From Acidimicrobiales bacterium (GTDB taxonomy: Bacteria; Actinomycetota; Acidimicrobiia; Acidimicrobiales; JACCXE01): a stretch of 64,000 nt of DNA. The DNA is taken from contig DASZWD010000058.1 in NCBI GenBank assembly GCA_035546775.1, positions 1 to 64,000 of the forward strand. Direction: 5' to 3'. Within the stretch, counting starts at the first letter, position 1, and every line of letters begins with the position of its first letter. Below are positions 8,132-19,021 of this stretch, one piece after another. Both the position numbers and the translations under genes were made by a program. The notes beneath the pieces are model-generated. The model saw only the letters and a list, made by a program, of their open reading frames with translations, was not told the DNA's origin and did no database searches.

Positions 8132-9655
8132 ATGCGAGTGCGTGAACGCAGCGCCACGCTCTCGCGTGAGCAGCTCGACGCCGTGTTGCAGCCGCGTACC
8201 GTGACCGTGACCGAAGTCCGCGACGGCGAGCACGACTTCGTGGCGACCGACAGCATGGCGGGCCGCTACCGCCGCTCCGTCGCGTTCGAACCGCTCGACG
8301 ACGGCCGCTTCCGGGTGCGCCAGCGCGTCGAGATCGGCACCTCCGGGAACATGGGCATGTGGGAGGTGCTGTTCGGCCCCATGCTCGCCGGTCACCTCGG
8401 CCGTATCGGCGTCAACGACAAACCGCCGTTCTGGTACCCGCCCGATCAAGTCGACGACCGCGCCATCGGCGTGCTGGCGCGGGTGTCGACCGTGGCGTTC
8501 GTGCTCGGCTACCTCGGCACGCTGCTGACGCAGACCATCACCTACGCCGCCCAGGAGTTCGGCGCCAACAAGGCGGCCCAGGGCGTCGCTCTGGCGTCGG
8601 TGCGCGTCGACGTGGCTCTCGCCCTGCCGCTCGCTTTTCTCGCCGATCGCAAGGGCCGGCGGTGGTTGCTCGTCAACGGCGTAACCGTCGCCTGCGGACT
8701 CACCGCCCTGGGCGCGCTGGCGCCCAACCTCATCGGGCTCACGGCCGCTCAGATCCTCGCCCGCGGCGTCACCAGCGCCTGCGTCGTCACCACCGGCGTG
8801 ATCATCGCCGAGGAGATGCCCGCCGGGGCGCGGGCGTGGGCGACGAGCCTGGCGACGATGGCCGGCTTCGTCGGCGGCGGGCTCGCCGTTTTGGCATTGC
8901 CGCTCGCCGACGTGTCGACGCGCTCGTGGCGCCTGCTCTACGCGTTGCCGCTGGTGTTCATCCCACTGTCGCGCCGCGTCGGGAACCGCATCGAAGAGAC
9001 CCACCGCTTCGTCGTGCACGCCGCCAACCGCGTGTCGATCGCCAAGACCCGCGACGTGATGCGCCACCACCGCGGCCGCTTCCTGCTGATCGGCGGCTCC
9101 GCGCTGCTGCTCTCGCTCTTCGCCACGCCGGCCGCGCAGTTCCAGAACGAATGGTTGCGCCACGAGCGCGGGTGGGACGGCGCCCAGATCGCCGCCTTCA
9201 TCACCATCACGTCGATCCCCGGCGCCATCGGCATCATCGTCGGCGGCCGCCTCGCCGAGCGCGGGCGGCGCGCCGTCGGCGCCGTCGCCACCGTCGGCGG
9301 CGTCGGGTTCACCGTCCTGCAGTACTGGGCCTTCGGCGCCATGATCTGGGTCTGGTCGGCACTCGGCTCGGTCATCGGGGCCGCCGCCATCCCGGCGCTG
9401 GGCGTCTACGGCGCCGAGCTGTTCCCGACTGAGGCGCGCGGCGCCGCCAACGGCGGTATCGGCTTGCTGTCACGCATCGGCAGCGTCGTCGGCCTCGTCA
9501 TCGCCGGCGAACTCGGCGACCGCATCGGGCTGTCGCGCGCCATCACCTACCTCGGCGTTGGCCCGCTCATCCTCACGGTGCTCATCCTCGTCGCCTATCC
9601 GGAGACGGCGCACCACACCCTCGAGGATCTCAACCCCGAGGACCGACCCCTCTAA
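8132..9655 (+). CDS. Major facilitator superfamily transporter with an N-terminal soluble domain
   Basis: 507 aa. Residues 1 to about 108 are hydrophilic and look like a small beta-rich domain (VTVTEVRDGEHDFVATDS ... FRVRQRVEIGTSGN), perhaps a START-like ligand domain. About 12 membrane segments follow, with an MFS loop 2-3 signature in LPLAFLADRKGRRWLL and a second-half repeat around IGIIVGGRLAERGRRAVGA. The C terminus ends PETAHHTLEDLNPEDRPL, as in sugar-porter-like MFS proteins. The ATG at 8132 is only 22 bp from the murA start, so the divergent promoters must overlap. A 49-bp palindrome lies 6 bp after the stop. Substrate unknown. Confidence 0.85.
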   Translation: MRVRERSATLSREQLDAVLQPRTVTVTEVRDGEHDFVATDSMAGRYRRSVAFEPLDDGRFRVRQRVEIGTSGNMGMWEVLFGPMLAGHLGRIGVNDKPPFWYPPDQVDDRAIGVLARVSTVAFVLGYLGTLLTQTITYAAQEFGANKAAQGVALASVRVDVALALPLAFLADRKGRRWLLVNGVTVACGLTALGALAPNLIGLTAAQILARGVTSACVVTTGVIIAEEMPAGARAWATSLATMAGFVGGGLAVLALPLADVSTRSWRLLYALPLVFIPLSRRVGNRIEETHRFVVHAANRVSIAKTRDVMRHHRGRFLLIGGSALLLSLFATPAAQFQNEWLRHERGWDGAQIAAFITITSIPGAIGIIVGGRLAERGRRAVGAVATVGGVGFTVLQYWAFGAMIWVWSALGSVIGAAAIPALGVYGAELFPTEARGAANGGIGLLSRIGSVVGLVIAGELGDRIGLSRAITYLGVGPLILTVLILVAYPETAHHTLEDLNPEDRPL

Positions 9656-9661
9656 CGACGC

Positions 9662-9710
9662 AACCCGTACGCGGTATGTGCCCGTCTCGGGCACATACCG
9701 CGTACGGGTT
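9662..9710. terminator. Perfect 49-bp palindrome between convergent genes (bidirectional terminator)
   Basis: Two 23-nt arms (9662-9684 and 9688-9710) are exact reverse complements around a 3-nt loop TCT. It sits between the MFS stop (9655) and the end of the minus-strand secreted protein gene (9733), where a shared terminator is expected. There is no U-tract, as is common in high-GC actinobacteria. Its arms resemble those of the palindrome at 12842-12890. Confidence 0.8.
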
Positions 9711-9732
9711 GGCGGGTGGAACCGTGCTGGCG

Positions 9733-11517
9733 TTAGGCGCCGGCGCGACGCGTGCGAGCGACACGGCGCAGCGCGATCGCCGCCGAGGCGATCAGGCCGA
9801 GCGCCAGCGCCCAGTCCTCGTTGATACCGGTGCGGGCGAGCACGCGGGCGATGACGGTCGTCAGCGAGAAGTTGCCCGACAGGTCGACCTTGGCTTCACC
9901 GATCGCCGAGTCGGGACCGCAGTGCAGTGTGCCCGTGGCGGTCGCGGTGTCCTCGATGCTGCCGCCACCACCGGTGACGTGGGTGACGACCTTGATCACC
10001 TTGGACGCCCCGACCGCGAGGGTTCCCAGGCTCGGGTAACTGGCGGTGGCCGACGTCGTCGAGTGTTTCGTGAACGTCGCGCCGGCGCCTGACTTCGGAT
10101 CGTTGCGTGCATCGGCGCCGTCGATCTCGAAGGTCACGTCGCCGACGGTGCGCTTGATCTCGTCGGTGACGGCGAGGCCCTCGAGCGGGCAGGCGAAGGA
10201 GTTCTTGACGGTGATGGTCGTGACGAAGCGGCCGTCAGGAGCGGTGGCCGAGTTGACCGTCGAAGGCGAGGCGACCTTGCTCACCGGGATAGGGCAGTTG
10301 ACGCCGCCCGAGGGCACCGCCGCCTTGGCCTCCATGTGACCAACGCGGATGTCGGCGAGCGAACCGTCGAGCAGCTTCACGCGCACGACGTCGACCGCGG
10401 CGGAGATCGACGTGCCGTCGGCCGCGATCGAAGGCTTGCTGCTGGCGTCGCCGCCGATGGCGCGGGGATCTTCACCGATGGCGATGTCGGCCACGCCCGG
10501 GATGTTGATCTGGTCGAGACCGGTGGCGCCGAAGATGTCCTGGAACGTCAGGACGTCGGTGACGCTGCCGCCCTGGATGACGCGCAGGATGTCGGTCGTG
10601 GGGCTGATCGGCGTGCCGTCGGTGTTCATGGCGTGGTACTCGACCTTCGACTGGCCGGGAACGCCGGTGGCGGTCGTGGTCAGCACCCATTCGCCGCCGA
10701 CTTCGATCGTGAGCTCGTTGGCCGTGCCGCGGAACAGCGTGATCGGCGCCAGCGTCTGCTCGACCTGGGAAGCAAGGCCGAAACCGCCGGCCGAGTTGGG
10801 CGTGAGGAATTCACGCGACACGGTTTGCACGACGTCGCGGCGACCGGTGTTGGCGTCTGCGCTCAACAGCGGCGCGTTCAGGTCGGGAGCGTTGCCCGAC
10901 CCGGTGTCGACCAGCTGCGCGTCGGCGGTGTAGCCGATGCCGCGGGAGATGTCGCTGCCGAGCACGCAGCTGTCGTCGCTCCAGCGGGCGTCGGACGTGC
11001 CTTGCGCCAGCGAGGCGTAGACGACCGGCGCGGCGTTGACCGGGCCGACCTGCTGGCTGTCGTGCCAGTTCGGCGGCACGCACGAGGCGCTGGCGGGCGA
11101 GCACGGCGCGCTGCCCTCGGACTTGCCGGCCAGGATGATCTGGCCGTCGTCGGGCGGGCTGGCGGCCAGGCCGACCTCGACGCCTTCGCCCTTGCCGTAG
11201 GAGAACTTGTTCGCGCCCGCCGCGGGGTTGATCACCCGGCCGTTCTCGTTGGTGGCCTGCGTGGTGAGGCCCTTGGAGTTGACCGCGGCGCTCGCCAACG
11301 AGATGTCGGCGTTGGCAACGCGTGTCGCGCCCGAGTTCAGCGCGTCCGTGTGCACCGCCGAGCCGATGGCGGAGCCGGAATAGGCCGCCGTGTTGAACGG
11401 AACGCCTGCCGCTTGCGCCGGCGCCAGCCCCGCGATGCCGACATAGGCCGCCAGCATGCCTGCGGCGCCGGCAACCGTGAGACCTTTGCGCCACAGAGTG
11501 CGTGGACGAGACGACAT
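9733..11517 (-). CDS. Secreted cell-wall-anchored protein with LAxTG-type sorting signal
   Basis: 594 aa. Signal peptide with cleavage near APAQAAG, then a large extracellular region of about 360 residues homologous to the protein at 16593-18122 (shared blocks such as GEGVEVGLA, VGPVNAAPVVYASLAQGT, IAIGEDPRA and ADIRVGHMEAKAAVP). A DUF11-like beta-sandwich follows (TTITVKNSFACPLEGLAVTD). The C terminus has LARTG at about 560-564, a hydrophobic helix and an Arg-rich tail, which is the layout of a class E sortase substrate. No sortase gene is in the window. The ATG at 11517 is preceded by AGGAG at good spacing. Function unknown; surface attachment is inferred from the sorting signal. Confidence 0.8.
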   Translation of the reverse strand: MSSRPRTLWRKGLTVAGAAGMLAAYVGIAGLAPAQAAGVPFNTAAYSGSAIGSAVHTDALNSGATRVANADISLASAAVNSKGLTTQATNENGRVINPAAGANKFSYGKGEGVEVGLAASPPDDGQIILAGKSEGSAPCSPASASCVPPNWHDSQQVGPVNAAPVVYASLAQGTSDARWSDDSCVLGSDISRGIGYTADAQLVDTGSGNAPDLNAPLLSADANTGRRDVVQTVSREFLTPNSAGGFGLASQVEQTLAPITLFRGTANELTIEVGGEWVLTTTATGVPGQSKVEYHAMNTDGTPISPTTDILRVIQGGSVTDVLTFQDIFGATGLDQINIPGVADIAIGEDPRAIGGDASSKPSIAADGTSISAAVDVVRVKLLDGSLADIRVGHMEAKAAVPSGGVNCPIPVSKVASPSTVNSATAPDGRFVTTITVKNSFACPLEGLAVTDEIKRTVGDVTFEIDGADARNDPKSGAGATFTKHSTTSATASYPSLGTLAVGASKVIKVVTHVTGGGGSIEDTATATGTLHCGPDSAIGEAKVDLSGNFSLTTVIARVLARTGINEDWALALGLIASAAIALRRVARTRRAGA

Positions 11518-11551
11518 ATCGCTCCTAAGGATCAGACGAAACAACCAAATT

Positions 11552-12112
11552 CTACTTAGGGGAACTCAACAAAAGCCAAGACCCTACGGCTTCGACGACC
11601 TGTTCGTCCTTGTCTCGCAAGCCGTGGTCGCCGCCGTCAATCCATATATGGGTAACGGCGCCTTTAATAGCTTTTGTTGCTTTCTCCAGCTCGTCCGGCG
11701 TACCGAACGCATCGCGTGTACCCGAAACGAACAGACAAGGAACCTCGATCGCCGGAAAGTGTTGAATACGCAGTTGGTCCGGTTTGCCCGGCGGGTGCAG
11801 CGGATAGCTAATGAGCACCAGCGCGGCGGCCGGCAGGCCCTCGGCGACGGCCATCGAACACATGCGCCCGCCCATCGAGCGGCCGCCGAGCGCCACCGAC
11901 GTCGGGCGCACGTTGGCCCGCGTGGCGAGCGCTGCCGCCCCGTCACGTACCGCCTGGATGAGCACCGGCGCCTTGGCCCGCGGGTTCGGAAAGTCCATGC
12001 GCTCGACGACGATGCCCCGCGGCGTCAGGGCGTCGTCGATGGCGACGAGGGCGGGCTGATTGCGGGTCGCGCTGGCGCCCGGCGTGAGCAGCAGCGCCTT
12101 GGGCTTCGTCAC
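11552..12112 (-). CDS. Alpha/beta hydrolase, KANL3/Tex30-like
   Basis: 186 aa small alpha/beta-hydrolase. The nucleophile elbow is in LGGRSMGGRMCSM (Ser), a candidate acid lies in FVSGTRDAFGTPDEL and the His in WIDGGDHGLRDKD. The N-terminal AIDDALTPRGIVVERMDFP and VALGGRSMGG blocks are typical of the small hydrolase family that includes dienelactone-hydrolase-like proteins of unknown substrate. The GTG start at 12112 overlaps the TGA of the J-domain gene as GTGA, so the two are co-translated. Confidence 0.8.
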   Translation of the reverse strand: MTKPKALLLTPGASATRNQPALVAIDDALTPRGIVVERMDFPNPRAKAPVLIQAVRDGAAALATRANVRPTSVALGGRSMGGRMCSMAVAEGLPAAALVLISYPLHPPGKPDQLRIQHFPAIEVPCLFVSGTRDAFGTPDELEKATKAIKGAVTHIWIDGGDHGLRDKDEQVVEAVGSWLLLSSPK

Positions 12113-12813
12113 GCGCTCATCGACAGCAGGATGCGGCGCGCGTCGGTGAGTTCGGTGATGCGCAGGCTCGCATCGATCGACTCTGCCCCGTGGTCGGGGT
12201 GGGCGTCGCGCACGGCGTCCCGGAAGCGGCGCACGACGTCGCTCCGCGCCGGCTGCTCGTCGGGCGCGAATCCGAGCGCGGCGAGCGCCCACGCGGCGTC
12301 GGCGCCGCGCCGGCGGCGGATGTCGGTGATCGGGTCGACCCCGGCGAGGTTGACGAGCAGCTGCTCGCTGGTGCCACCCTCCCAGCGCGACGCCCGCCAC
12401 AGCAGCGCGAAGGCGTTGGGCCGCGCCGCGCTGGTCAACATGCCCGCCGCGTACACGGCCGCGAGGATCTGGGGCAGAGGATGCAGGGCGTCTTCGTACG
12501 CCAGCGTCGCTTCGCCGGTCTCGTCGTCGCGGTAGAGCCGATGGCGGCTGCGCGCCAGGCCGTGGGTGTCGGTCTGGAACCGATGCCGCAGCCGGGGCTG
12601 CGGGATGCGGCGGCGCCGCTCGAGGTCGTCGATCAGCAGGTCGAGGTCGTCGCGCAGGTCCGGCTCGAGCCGGGGCACGAACGTGCCCACGACCGCCGCG
12701 AGCAGCAGCGGCCCGTCCGGGGGATCCGTCGGCAGGAACAGCTCGCCCAGCGCCACTCGCCGCGTCGGAGCCACGATCCGCGAGTGACGAACCTCGAGCT
12801 CAGCGGCCAGCAC
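12109..12813 (-). CDS. C-terminal J-domain (DnaJ-like) protein
   Basis: 234 aa. The last ~60 residues form a J-domain: WALAALGFAPDEQPARSDVV, then a basic helix RRFRDAVRDAHPDHG with the HPD motif that stimulates Hsp70, then ITELTDARRILL. The first ~170 residues are Arg/Asp-rich and unrecognised. It is probably a cytoplasmic Hsp70 co-factor recruiting a specific client. The GTG start is at 12813; the upstream gene is insulated by the palindrome at 12842-12890. The coupled partner is the alpha/beta hydrolase. Confidence 0.7.
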   Translation of the reverse strand: MLAAELEVRHSRIVAPTRRVALGELFLPTDPPDGPLLLAAVVGTFVPRLEPDLRDDLDLLIDDLERRRRIPQPRLRHRFQTDTHGLARSRHRLYRDDETGEATLAYEDALHPLPQILAAVYAAGMLTSAARPNAFALLWRASRWEGGTSEQLLVNLAGVDPITDIRRRRGADAAWALAALGFAPDEQPARSDVVRRFRDAVRDAHPDHGAESIDASLRITELTDARRILLSMSA

Positions 12814-12841
12814 GCTGCGACGCTATCTGCTCGCACCCTCC

Positions 12842-12890
12842 AATCGGTAGGCGGATCGTGCCCGTTCCGGGCACGATCCGCGTACCGATT
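12842..12890 (-). terminator. 49-bp near-perfect palindrome downstream of the acidic repeat protein gene
   Basis: Arms of 23 nt (12842-12864 and 12868-12890) with one mismatch and a 3-nt loop TTC. It lies 6 bp after the stop of the minus-strand gene ending at 12896. The inner arm GTGCCCG...CGGGCAC is identical to that of the palindrome at 9662-9710. Most likely an intrinsic terminator. Confidence 0.75.
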
Positions 12891-12895
12891 CGGGG

Positions 12896-13869
12896 TTAGA
12901 CGTAGTTGGCGAGAATGTGGCGGAGGGTGCGGGCGTCGTCGCCGACGGTATCGGGGTCGCCCTCGGCGTCGAGGGTGTCGGCGATCTTGTTGGCGAGCTC
13001 CTGCACCTGCGCCCACACCCGCGGGTCGAAGCCGAACGGCGCCGGCAGGCCGTCCACGTCGTCGACGGCGACGTAGAACTCCCCCGCCGTCGCTTCGTCG
13101 GCCGGCTTCTGCATCAGCTTGTCGGCGGCGACGTACAGATTGCTCATCGCCGAGTACACCTCTTCGTCGTCGACGTCAGACGCCTCGTCGAAGGACGCCA
13201 GCTCGTCGTCGCCGAAGCCCTCGGGGTTGCGGACCTCCTCGACGTAGCGCTCGATCGCCGGGGCGTCCTCCACGGACACGACGAGGTCGCTGCCGACCTC
13301 CCAGATGTGGCTGATGCCCGCACCCGTCAGCCGCATCGACAGGTGGCGACGCTCCTCGACCGACAGCGTCGAGAGGTCGAACACGATCTCGTCGTCTTCT
13401 TCGTCGGCTTCGGAGATGACTTCCTCGACATCGTCGGACTCGGGAACGTCGACGAGATCGACGGGATGCCCGGCGGCGGCGATCTCGTCGATCACGCCCT
13501 GGACGGCGGTGGCGTCTTCGCTGCCGGCGGTCAGCGTCGTCGAATCGGAGAAGTGATGCCGCACGCCGAGGCCGCTCAGGCGTTCGGAGACCAGCCGGCG
13601 GTTGTCCGGGTCGACCGTCGTCAGGTCGAAGGCGATGTCGACGCCCCGGTCGGCGAACTCGTAGGTGTGCACCGATGCAAATCCCGATCCGTCATTCGTC
13701 GGAACCTCGTAGTCCGCGTTGCCGGCGAGCGACGGCGCTTCGTCCTCCGCCGGCGGCGTTTCGAGGCCGACCGGCTCGACCGGATCCGGATGCAGCCAAC
13801 TGGTCGGCTCGGGCGTCGGCGCCTCGGGCAGCGTGGTCGCGTCGTCGGGTTGGGGCGTGGTCGAGTCAG

Positions 13870-13873
<4 letters not shown>
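12896..13873 (-). CDS. Acidic protein with two tandem ~50-aa domains, function unknown
   Basis: 325 aa, strongly acidic, no signal peptide. A Pro/Asp-rich N-terminal ~70 residues precedes two related units: VDIAFDLTTVDPDNRRLVSE...VIDEI and DEIVFDLSTLSVEERRHLSM...YVEEV. Both have the pattern FDL-[ST]T/L followed by a helix and a strand. The linker is a run of Asp and Glu residues. The C-terminal ~110 residues are helical (VYSAMSNLYVAADKLMQ). The start overlaps the stop of the acyl-CoA mutase gene by 4 bp, so it is co-translated with the mutase. I do not recognise the family; a regulatory or partner role for the mutase is only suggested by position. Confidence 0.7.
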
Positions 13874-15498
<1,625 letters not shown>

Positions 15499-15522
15499 AC
15501 GCCCAAGACTATGGTCGCTGGC

Positions 15523-16515
15523 ATGTCTCCTCAGCAGGCACCTGATCGAAACCTCGCAATGGAACTCGTCCGCGTGACCGAAGCAGCGGCGCTGGCGGCG
15601 TCACGCTTCATGGGACGCGGCGACAAGAACGGGGCGGACGGCGCGGCCGTCGACGCCATGCGCATCGTGCTCGACACCGTGTCGATGGACGGCATCGTCG
15701 TCATCGGCGAAGGCGAGAAGGACGAAGCGCCGATGCTCTACAACGGCGAGCACATCGGCGACGGCTCCCCACCGCAGACCGACATCGCCGTCGACCCCAT
15801 CGACGGCACCACGCTCACCTCGCTCGGCCGCGGCAACGCCATCGCGGTGATCGCGGTGTCAGAGCGCGGAACGATGTTCAACCCGGGTCCGTGCGTGTAC
15901 ATGGACAAGATCGCCGTGGGGCCCGAAGCCAAGGGCGCCATCGACATCGAAGCGCCGATCGCCCACAACCTCGCGGCCGTCGCCAAGGCCAAGGGCGAGA
16001 ACGTACGCGACGTCACCGCCGTCATTCTCGACCGCGACCGCCACGCGGAGCTCATCGCGGAGGTGCGCGCCGCCGGCGCCCGCATCCGCCTCATCAGCGA
16101 CGGCGACGTCGCCGGCGCCATCTCGACCGCCTGGCCCGATTCGGGCGCCGACATCCTCCTCGGTATCGGCGGCACACCCGAAGGCGTCATCACCGCGGCG
16201 GCCCTCAAGTGCATGGGCGGCGAGATCCTCGGCAAGCTCTGGCCCCGCAACGACGACGAGCGCACCGCGGCGCTCGACGCCGGCTACGACCTCGACGCCG
16301 TGCTCACCACCGACGACCTTGTCGGCGGCGACAACTGCTTCTTCGCCGCCACCGGCATCACCGACGGCGAACTGCTCCGGGGCGTGCACTACAACCTCAA
16401 CGGCGCGTCGACCCAGAGCCTCGTGATGCGCTCGAAGTCGGGCACCGTGCGCCTGGTGACCGCCCAGCACCGCCTGACCAAGCTCGCCGAATACTCGTCG
16501 GTGCAGTTCAGCTAA
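15523..16515 (+). CDS. glpX: Class II fructose-1,6-bisphosphatase (GlpX)
   Basis: 330 aa. Hydrolyses fructose-1,6-bisphosphate in gluconeogenesis and is the typical actinobacterial FBPase. Visible are [20 protein letters not shown] at the N terminus, the metal motif [14 protein letters not shown], the core signature [11 protein letters not shown] and the substrate loop [16 protein letters not shown]. The start could be the ATG at 15511 or at 15523; the latter gives the family-like [13 protein letters not shown]. No ribosome site is obvious and the divergent mutase start is at 15498, so both mRNAs may be nearly leaderless. A palindromic terminator follows at 16531. Confidence 0.95.
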   Translation: MSPQQAPDRNLAMELVRVTEAAALAASRFMGRGDKNGADGAAVDAMRIVLDTVSMDGIVVIGEGEKDEAPMLYNGEHIGDGSPPQTDIAVDPIDGTTLTSLGRGNAIAVIAVSERGTMFNPGPCVYMDKIAVGPEAKGAIDIEAPIAHNLAAVAKAKGENVRDVTAVILDRDRHAELIAEVRAAGARIRLISDGDVAGAISTAWPDSGADILLGIGGTPEGVITAAALKCMGGEILGKLWPRNDDERTAALDAGYDLDAVLTTDDLVGGDNCFFAATGITDGELLRGVHYNLNGASTQSLVMRSKSGTVRLVTAQHRLTKLAEYSSVQFS

Positions 16516-16530
16516 CTCGCTACATCCCAC

Positions 16531-16577
16531 AACTGGTACTGCCCAGCACCGCAAAGCGGTGCTGGGCAGTACCAGTT
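16531..16577. terminator. Perfect 47-bp palindrome between convergent glpX and secreted-protein genes
   Basis: Arms of 22 nt (16531-16552 and 16556-16577) are exact reverse complements around AAA. It lies between the glpX stop at 16515 and the end of the minus-strand gene at 16593, so it can serve both directions. Architecture is the same as at 9662 and 12842, but the stem sequence is mostly different. Confidence 0.8.
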
Positions 16578-16592
16578 CGTATGTGAGGGCGC

Positions 16593-18122
16593 TTAGCCGA
16601 CGGTGGTCGGTTGCACCCGCTGGGCCGTGGCGGCCTTGGCGTTCGATGGCGCCGTCGTGGTGGGCGGCGACGTGGTGGACGGCGGCGACGTGGTCGACGT
16701 GGTCGGTCCGGCCGTGGTCGTGGTGGTCGGTCCGGCCGTGGTCGTGGTGGTCGGTCCCGCCGTGGTCGTCGTGGTGGGGCCGGCGGTCGTCGTGGTGGTC
16801 GGGGCGACCGTCGTCGACGTCGTGGTGGTCGACGTCGTCGTGGTCGACGTCGAGGTGGTCGTGGTCGTCGGCGACGGGCACGTGAAGCCGCCGTCAGGAA
16901 CCTGGAGGTCGCTCTCGAAGTGACCGATGCGCAGGTCGGCCACCGACGTGCCCAGCGGATCGTCGAGCAAGTCGGCGCGCACGACGTCCATCGCACCGGC
17001 GCCGCGGGTTGCGGTCAGCGTCGGGCTCGACGCCGGGTCCGGGACGCCACCGGGGGCCGTCAGCGCCCGGAAGTCCTCACCGAGGGTGATGCTGCCGAGC
17101 GGGCCGAGCGGGATGTTGAGACCCGTGTTGCCGGTGACCTGCTGGAGGCTGAGGGCCAGCAGCGTCGCACCGCCGGCCGACACGCGGATGACGGTGTCGG
17201 TCGGGTTCATCGGCAGGCCGGTGGTCGGGTCGGTCACGCCGTAGGTCATCGTGGCCGGGTGCACGCCGTCGACGGTCGTGCGGGCATACCACTCGCCGAG
17301 CACTTCGAGTTCGACGGTGCCGCCGGCGGTCGGGCTCTGCACAAGGTCGATCGGCGCGTACGTCTCGTGCACTTCGGACACGAGGCCGTAGTGCGGACCA
17401 CCGCTGGTGTTGCTGTTGGGCACGGCGTAGACGAACGAGTGCGTCTCGATGGCGTTGCGCGTCGGGTCGGTGTCGTCGGTGGCGACGACGGGCGAACCCA
17501 TCGAACCATCGGGCTGGGCGGCGCCGGCGTCGAGCACCTGCACGTCGGCCGCGTAACCGCGGCTGTACGCGATCGGGGCCTGCGGCGTGCTCAGGCACGT
17601 CGACTGCTCCCAGTTGGCCAGCGCGTCGGTGTGCAGCAGCGACGCGAACACGACCGGGTCGCCCGGGACGGGGCCGGCTTCGTGCGACTCGCTGTAGTTC
17701 GGCGGGGCGGTGGCGTTGGCCACGGTTTCGTCGAGGATGCTGCGCGCCGCGTCCGGCACGTTGTCAGCCAAGCCGACGCCGAGGCCTTCACCGCGGGCAG
17801 ACGCGTTCTTTCCGACGAAGGAGGGCGGCGGATTGGTGCCGGGATCCGGCTGCGTCTGGATCGAGTTTTCGTTCAGCCGGCCGCCCGCCACGAAGCCCGA
17901 CGAGTCGGCGTTGACCGCCGAGAACGCGCCTTCGATGTCGACAAGACGCGGGCCGATCGGCGCCGCCTGCAAGGCGTCGAGGTGCAGCGCCGAACCGGAT
18001 GCGTATGCCTTGACGACCTCGTTCGTGGTCACCGTCGAACGACCGACGGTGGCGGCACCGACGAGGTACGCGATGAGCCCCACGCTGAGGGCCCACGCCA
18101 ACCATGTCTTGTTGCGCTTCAA
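16593..18122 (-). CDS. Secreted protein with Thr/Pro-rich C-terminal tail, paralog of the LARTG protein
   Basis: 509 aa. N-terminal signal or anchor helix (WLAWALSVGLIAYLVGAATV), then about 380 residues homologous to the protein at 9733-11517: GEGLGVGLADNVPDAA, EAGPVPGDPVVFASLLHTDA, VIRVSAGG, ITLGEDFRAL and ADLRIGHFESDLQVPDGGF align in order. The last ~90 residues are low-complexity Thr/Pro/Ser, including four copies of TTTTTAGP, as in wall-spanning or glycosylated stalks; there is no LARTG or C-terminal membrane helix. The start is TTG at 18122, preceded by GGAGAGG. Function unknown; extracellular location is inferred. Confidence 0.75.
   Translation of the reverse strand: MKRNKTWLAWALSVGLIAYLVGAATVGRSTVTTNEVVKAYASGSALHLDALQAAPIGPRLVDIEGAFSAVNADSSGFVAGGRLNENSIQTQPDPGTNPPPSFVGKNASARGEGLGVGLADNVPDAARSILDETVANATAPPNYSESHEAGPVPGDPVVFASLLHTDALANWEQSTCLSTPQAPIAYSRGYAADVQVLDAGAAQPDGSMGSPVVATDDTDPTRNAIETHSFVYAVPNSNTSGGPHYGLVSEVHETYAPIDLVQSPTAGGTVELEVLGEWYARTTVDGVHPATMTYGVTDPTTGLPMNPTDTVIRVSAGGATLLALSLQQVTGNTGLNIPLGPLGSITLGEDFRALTAPGGVPDPASSPTLTATRGAGAMDVVRADLLDDPLGTSVADLRIGHFESDLQVPDGGFTCPSPTTTTTSTSTTTTSTTTTSTTVAPTTTTTAGPTTTTTAGPTTTTTAGPTTTTTAGPTTSTTSPPSTTSPPTTTAPSNAKAATAQRVQPTTVG
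16705..16800 (-). repeat. Four tandem 24-bp units coding TTTTTAGP
   Basis: Units begin at 16705, 16729, 16753 and 16777. The first two are identical and the last two diverge at a few bases. They encode the Thr-rich stalk of the secreted protein at 16593-18122. Unit number could vary by slippage between strains. Confidence 0.85.
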
Positions 18123-18259
18123 AGGATTGCCTCTCCAGTCATCCCGTTGCCCCAGATGCGGCCAACTCTACTGGCGCACATACCCAATTGTCGCTATTAG
18201 CTCACCCGAACGGACTAGTTACGTCGGAATCCGGTGTGTGCCCGATTTGGGCGAAATGC

Positions 18260-19003
18260 CTACTGTCGGATCTCGACGGGGACGCCAAGGGGCAGTTTCT
18301 TCGCCAGCATTTCGATGGCGTCGTTGGAGATGCGGATGCAGCCGTGGCTCACGTCCTTGCCCAAACCCGATGGGTCGTTGGTGCCGTGGATGCCGATCAC
18401 GCCCTCGCCGCCCTCGAAATGGAAGATGACGTTGGAGAAGCCCGACAGCCCGTACACGTAGTGCCCGTAGACGGTGTTGGGGTTGGGCGGCTGGAGCAGT
18501 TCCTTGGTGTAGTAGAGGCCGACGGGCGTCTGCGTCTCGGCCTTGCCGATGCCGGCAGGCGTGTCGAGGAAGACCTTGCCGTGGTCGCTGACGATGACCC
18601 GGTGCGCCGCGAGTTCGACGACGATCTTGTAGTAGTGGCTGGTGAGGGTCACGTCGCTGGCGCGTACCCAGCCGTCCGAGCCGTTCGGTCGTACCGGTAG
18701 CAGCACGTGCACCCACCCGGGCTGCTCGTCGCGCTCGAGGAAGGTGAGGGGCGCGCCGTTCTCGTTGGGGTTGGCCAGCGACGTCTTCTTGGGACCGTTG
18801 GGCGCGCTGAACACGTCGATCGACTTCGGGATGGCGGTGGCGACGATCGAGAGGTTGGGATCCTGGGGCGGCACCGTCGTGGCGACCGCCGGGCCGATGG
18901 CGCTGTTCGCCTTCTTGTCGTTCCACGGCGTGCCGACGAGCGCGCCGGCGACGCCGGCGACGATCGCGATGACCGCAAGCGCGGCCGCTGCTCCCCTGCT
19001 CAT
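18260..19003 (-). CDS. L,D-transpeptidase (YkuD domain), membrane-anchored or secreted
   Basis: 247 aa. N-terminal membrane helix (AAAALAVIAIVAGVAGALVG), an SH3-like middle region (PGWVHVLLPVRPNGSDGWVR) and a C-terminal YkuD catalytic domain with IGIHGTNDPSGLGKDVSHGC followed by IRISN, which supplies the His and the nucleophilic Cys. It forms 3-3 peptidoglycan cross-links or attaches proteins to the wall outside the membrane. It follows the 2H/GNAT gene by 18 bp on the same strand and precedes the secreted Thr-rich protein; a functional link to surface-protein attachment is possible but unproven. Confidence 0.92.
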   Translation of the reverse strand: MSRGAAAALAVIAIVAGVAGALVGTPWNDKKANSAIGPAVATTVPPQDPNLSIVATAIPKSIDVFSAPNGPKKTSLANPNENGAPLTFLERDEQPGWVHVLLPVRPNGSDGWVRASDVTLTSHYYKIVVELAAHRVIVSDHGKVFLDTPAGIGKAETQTPVGLYYTKELLQPPNPNTVYGHYVYGLSGFSNVIFHFEGGEGVIGIHGTNDPSGLGKDVSHGCIRISNDAIEMLAKKLPLGVPVEIRQ

Positions 19004-19021
19004 GCGCCTTGAAGCGTAGAG

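Noticed and set aside
10336-11559. 407-aa plus-strand frame opposite the LARTG protein
   Set aside because: Antisense shadow of a recognised secreted protein.
16611-18200. Long plus-strand frame opposite the Thr-rich protein
   Set aside because: Arg/Gly-rich antisense shadow of a GC-rich coding region; the minus-strand frame has a signal peptide and a clear paralog.
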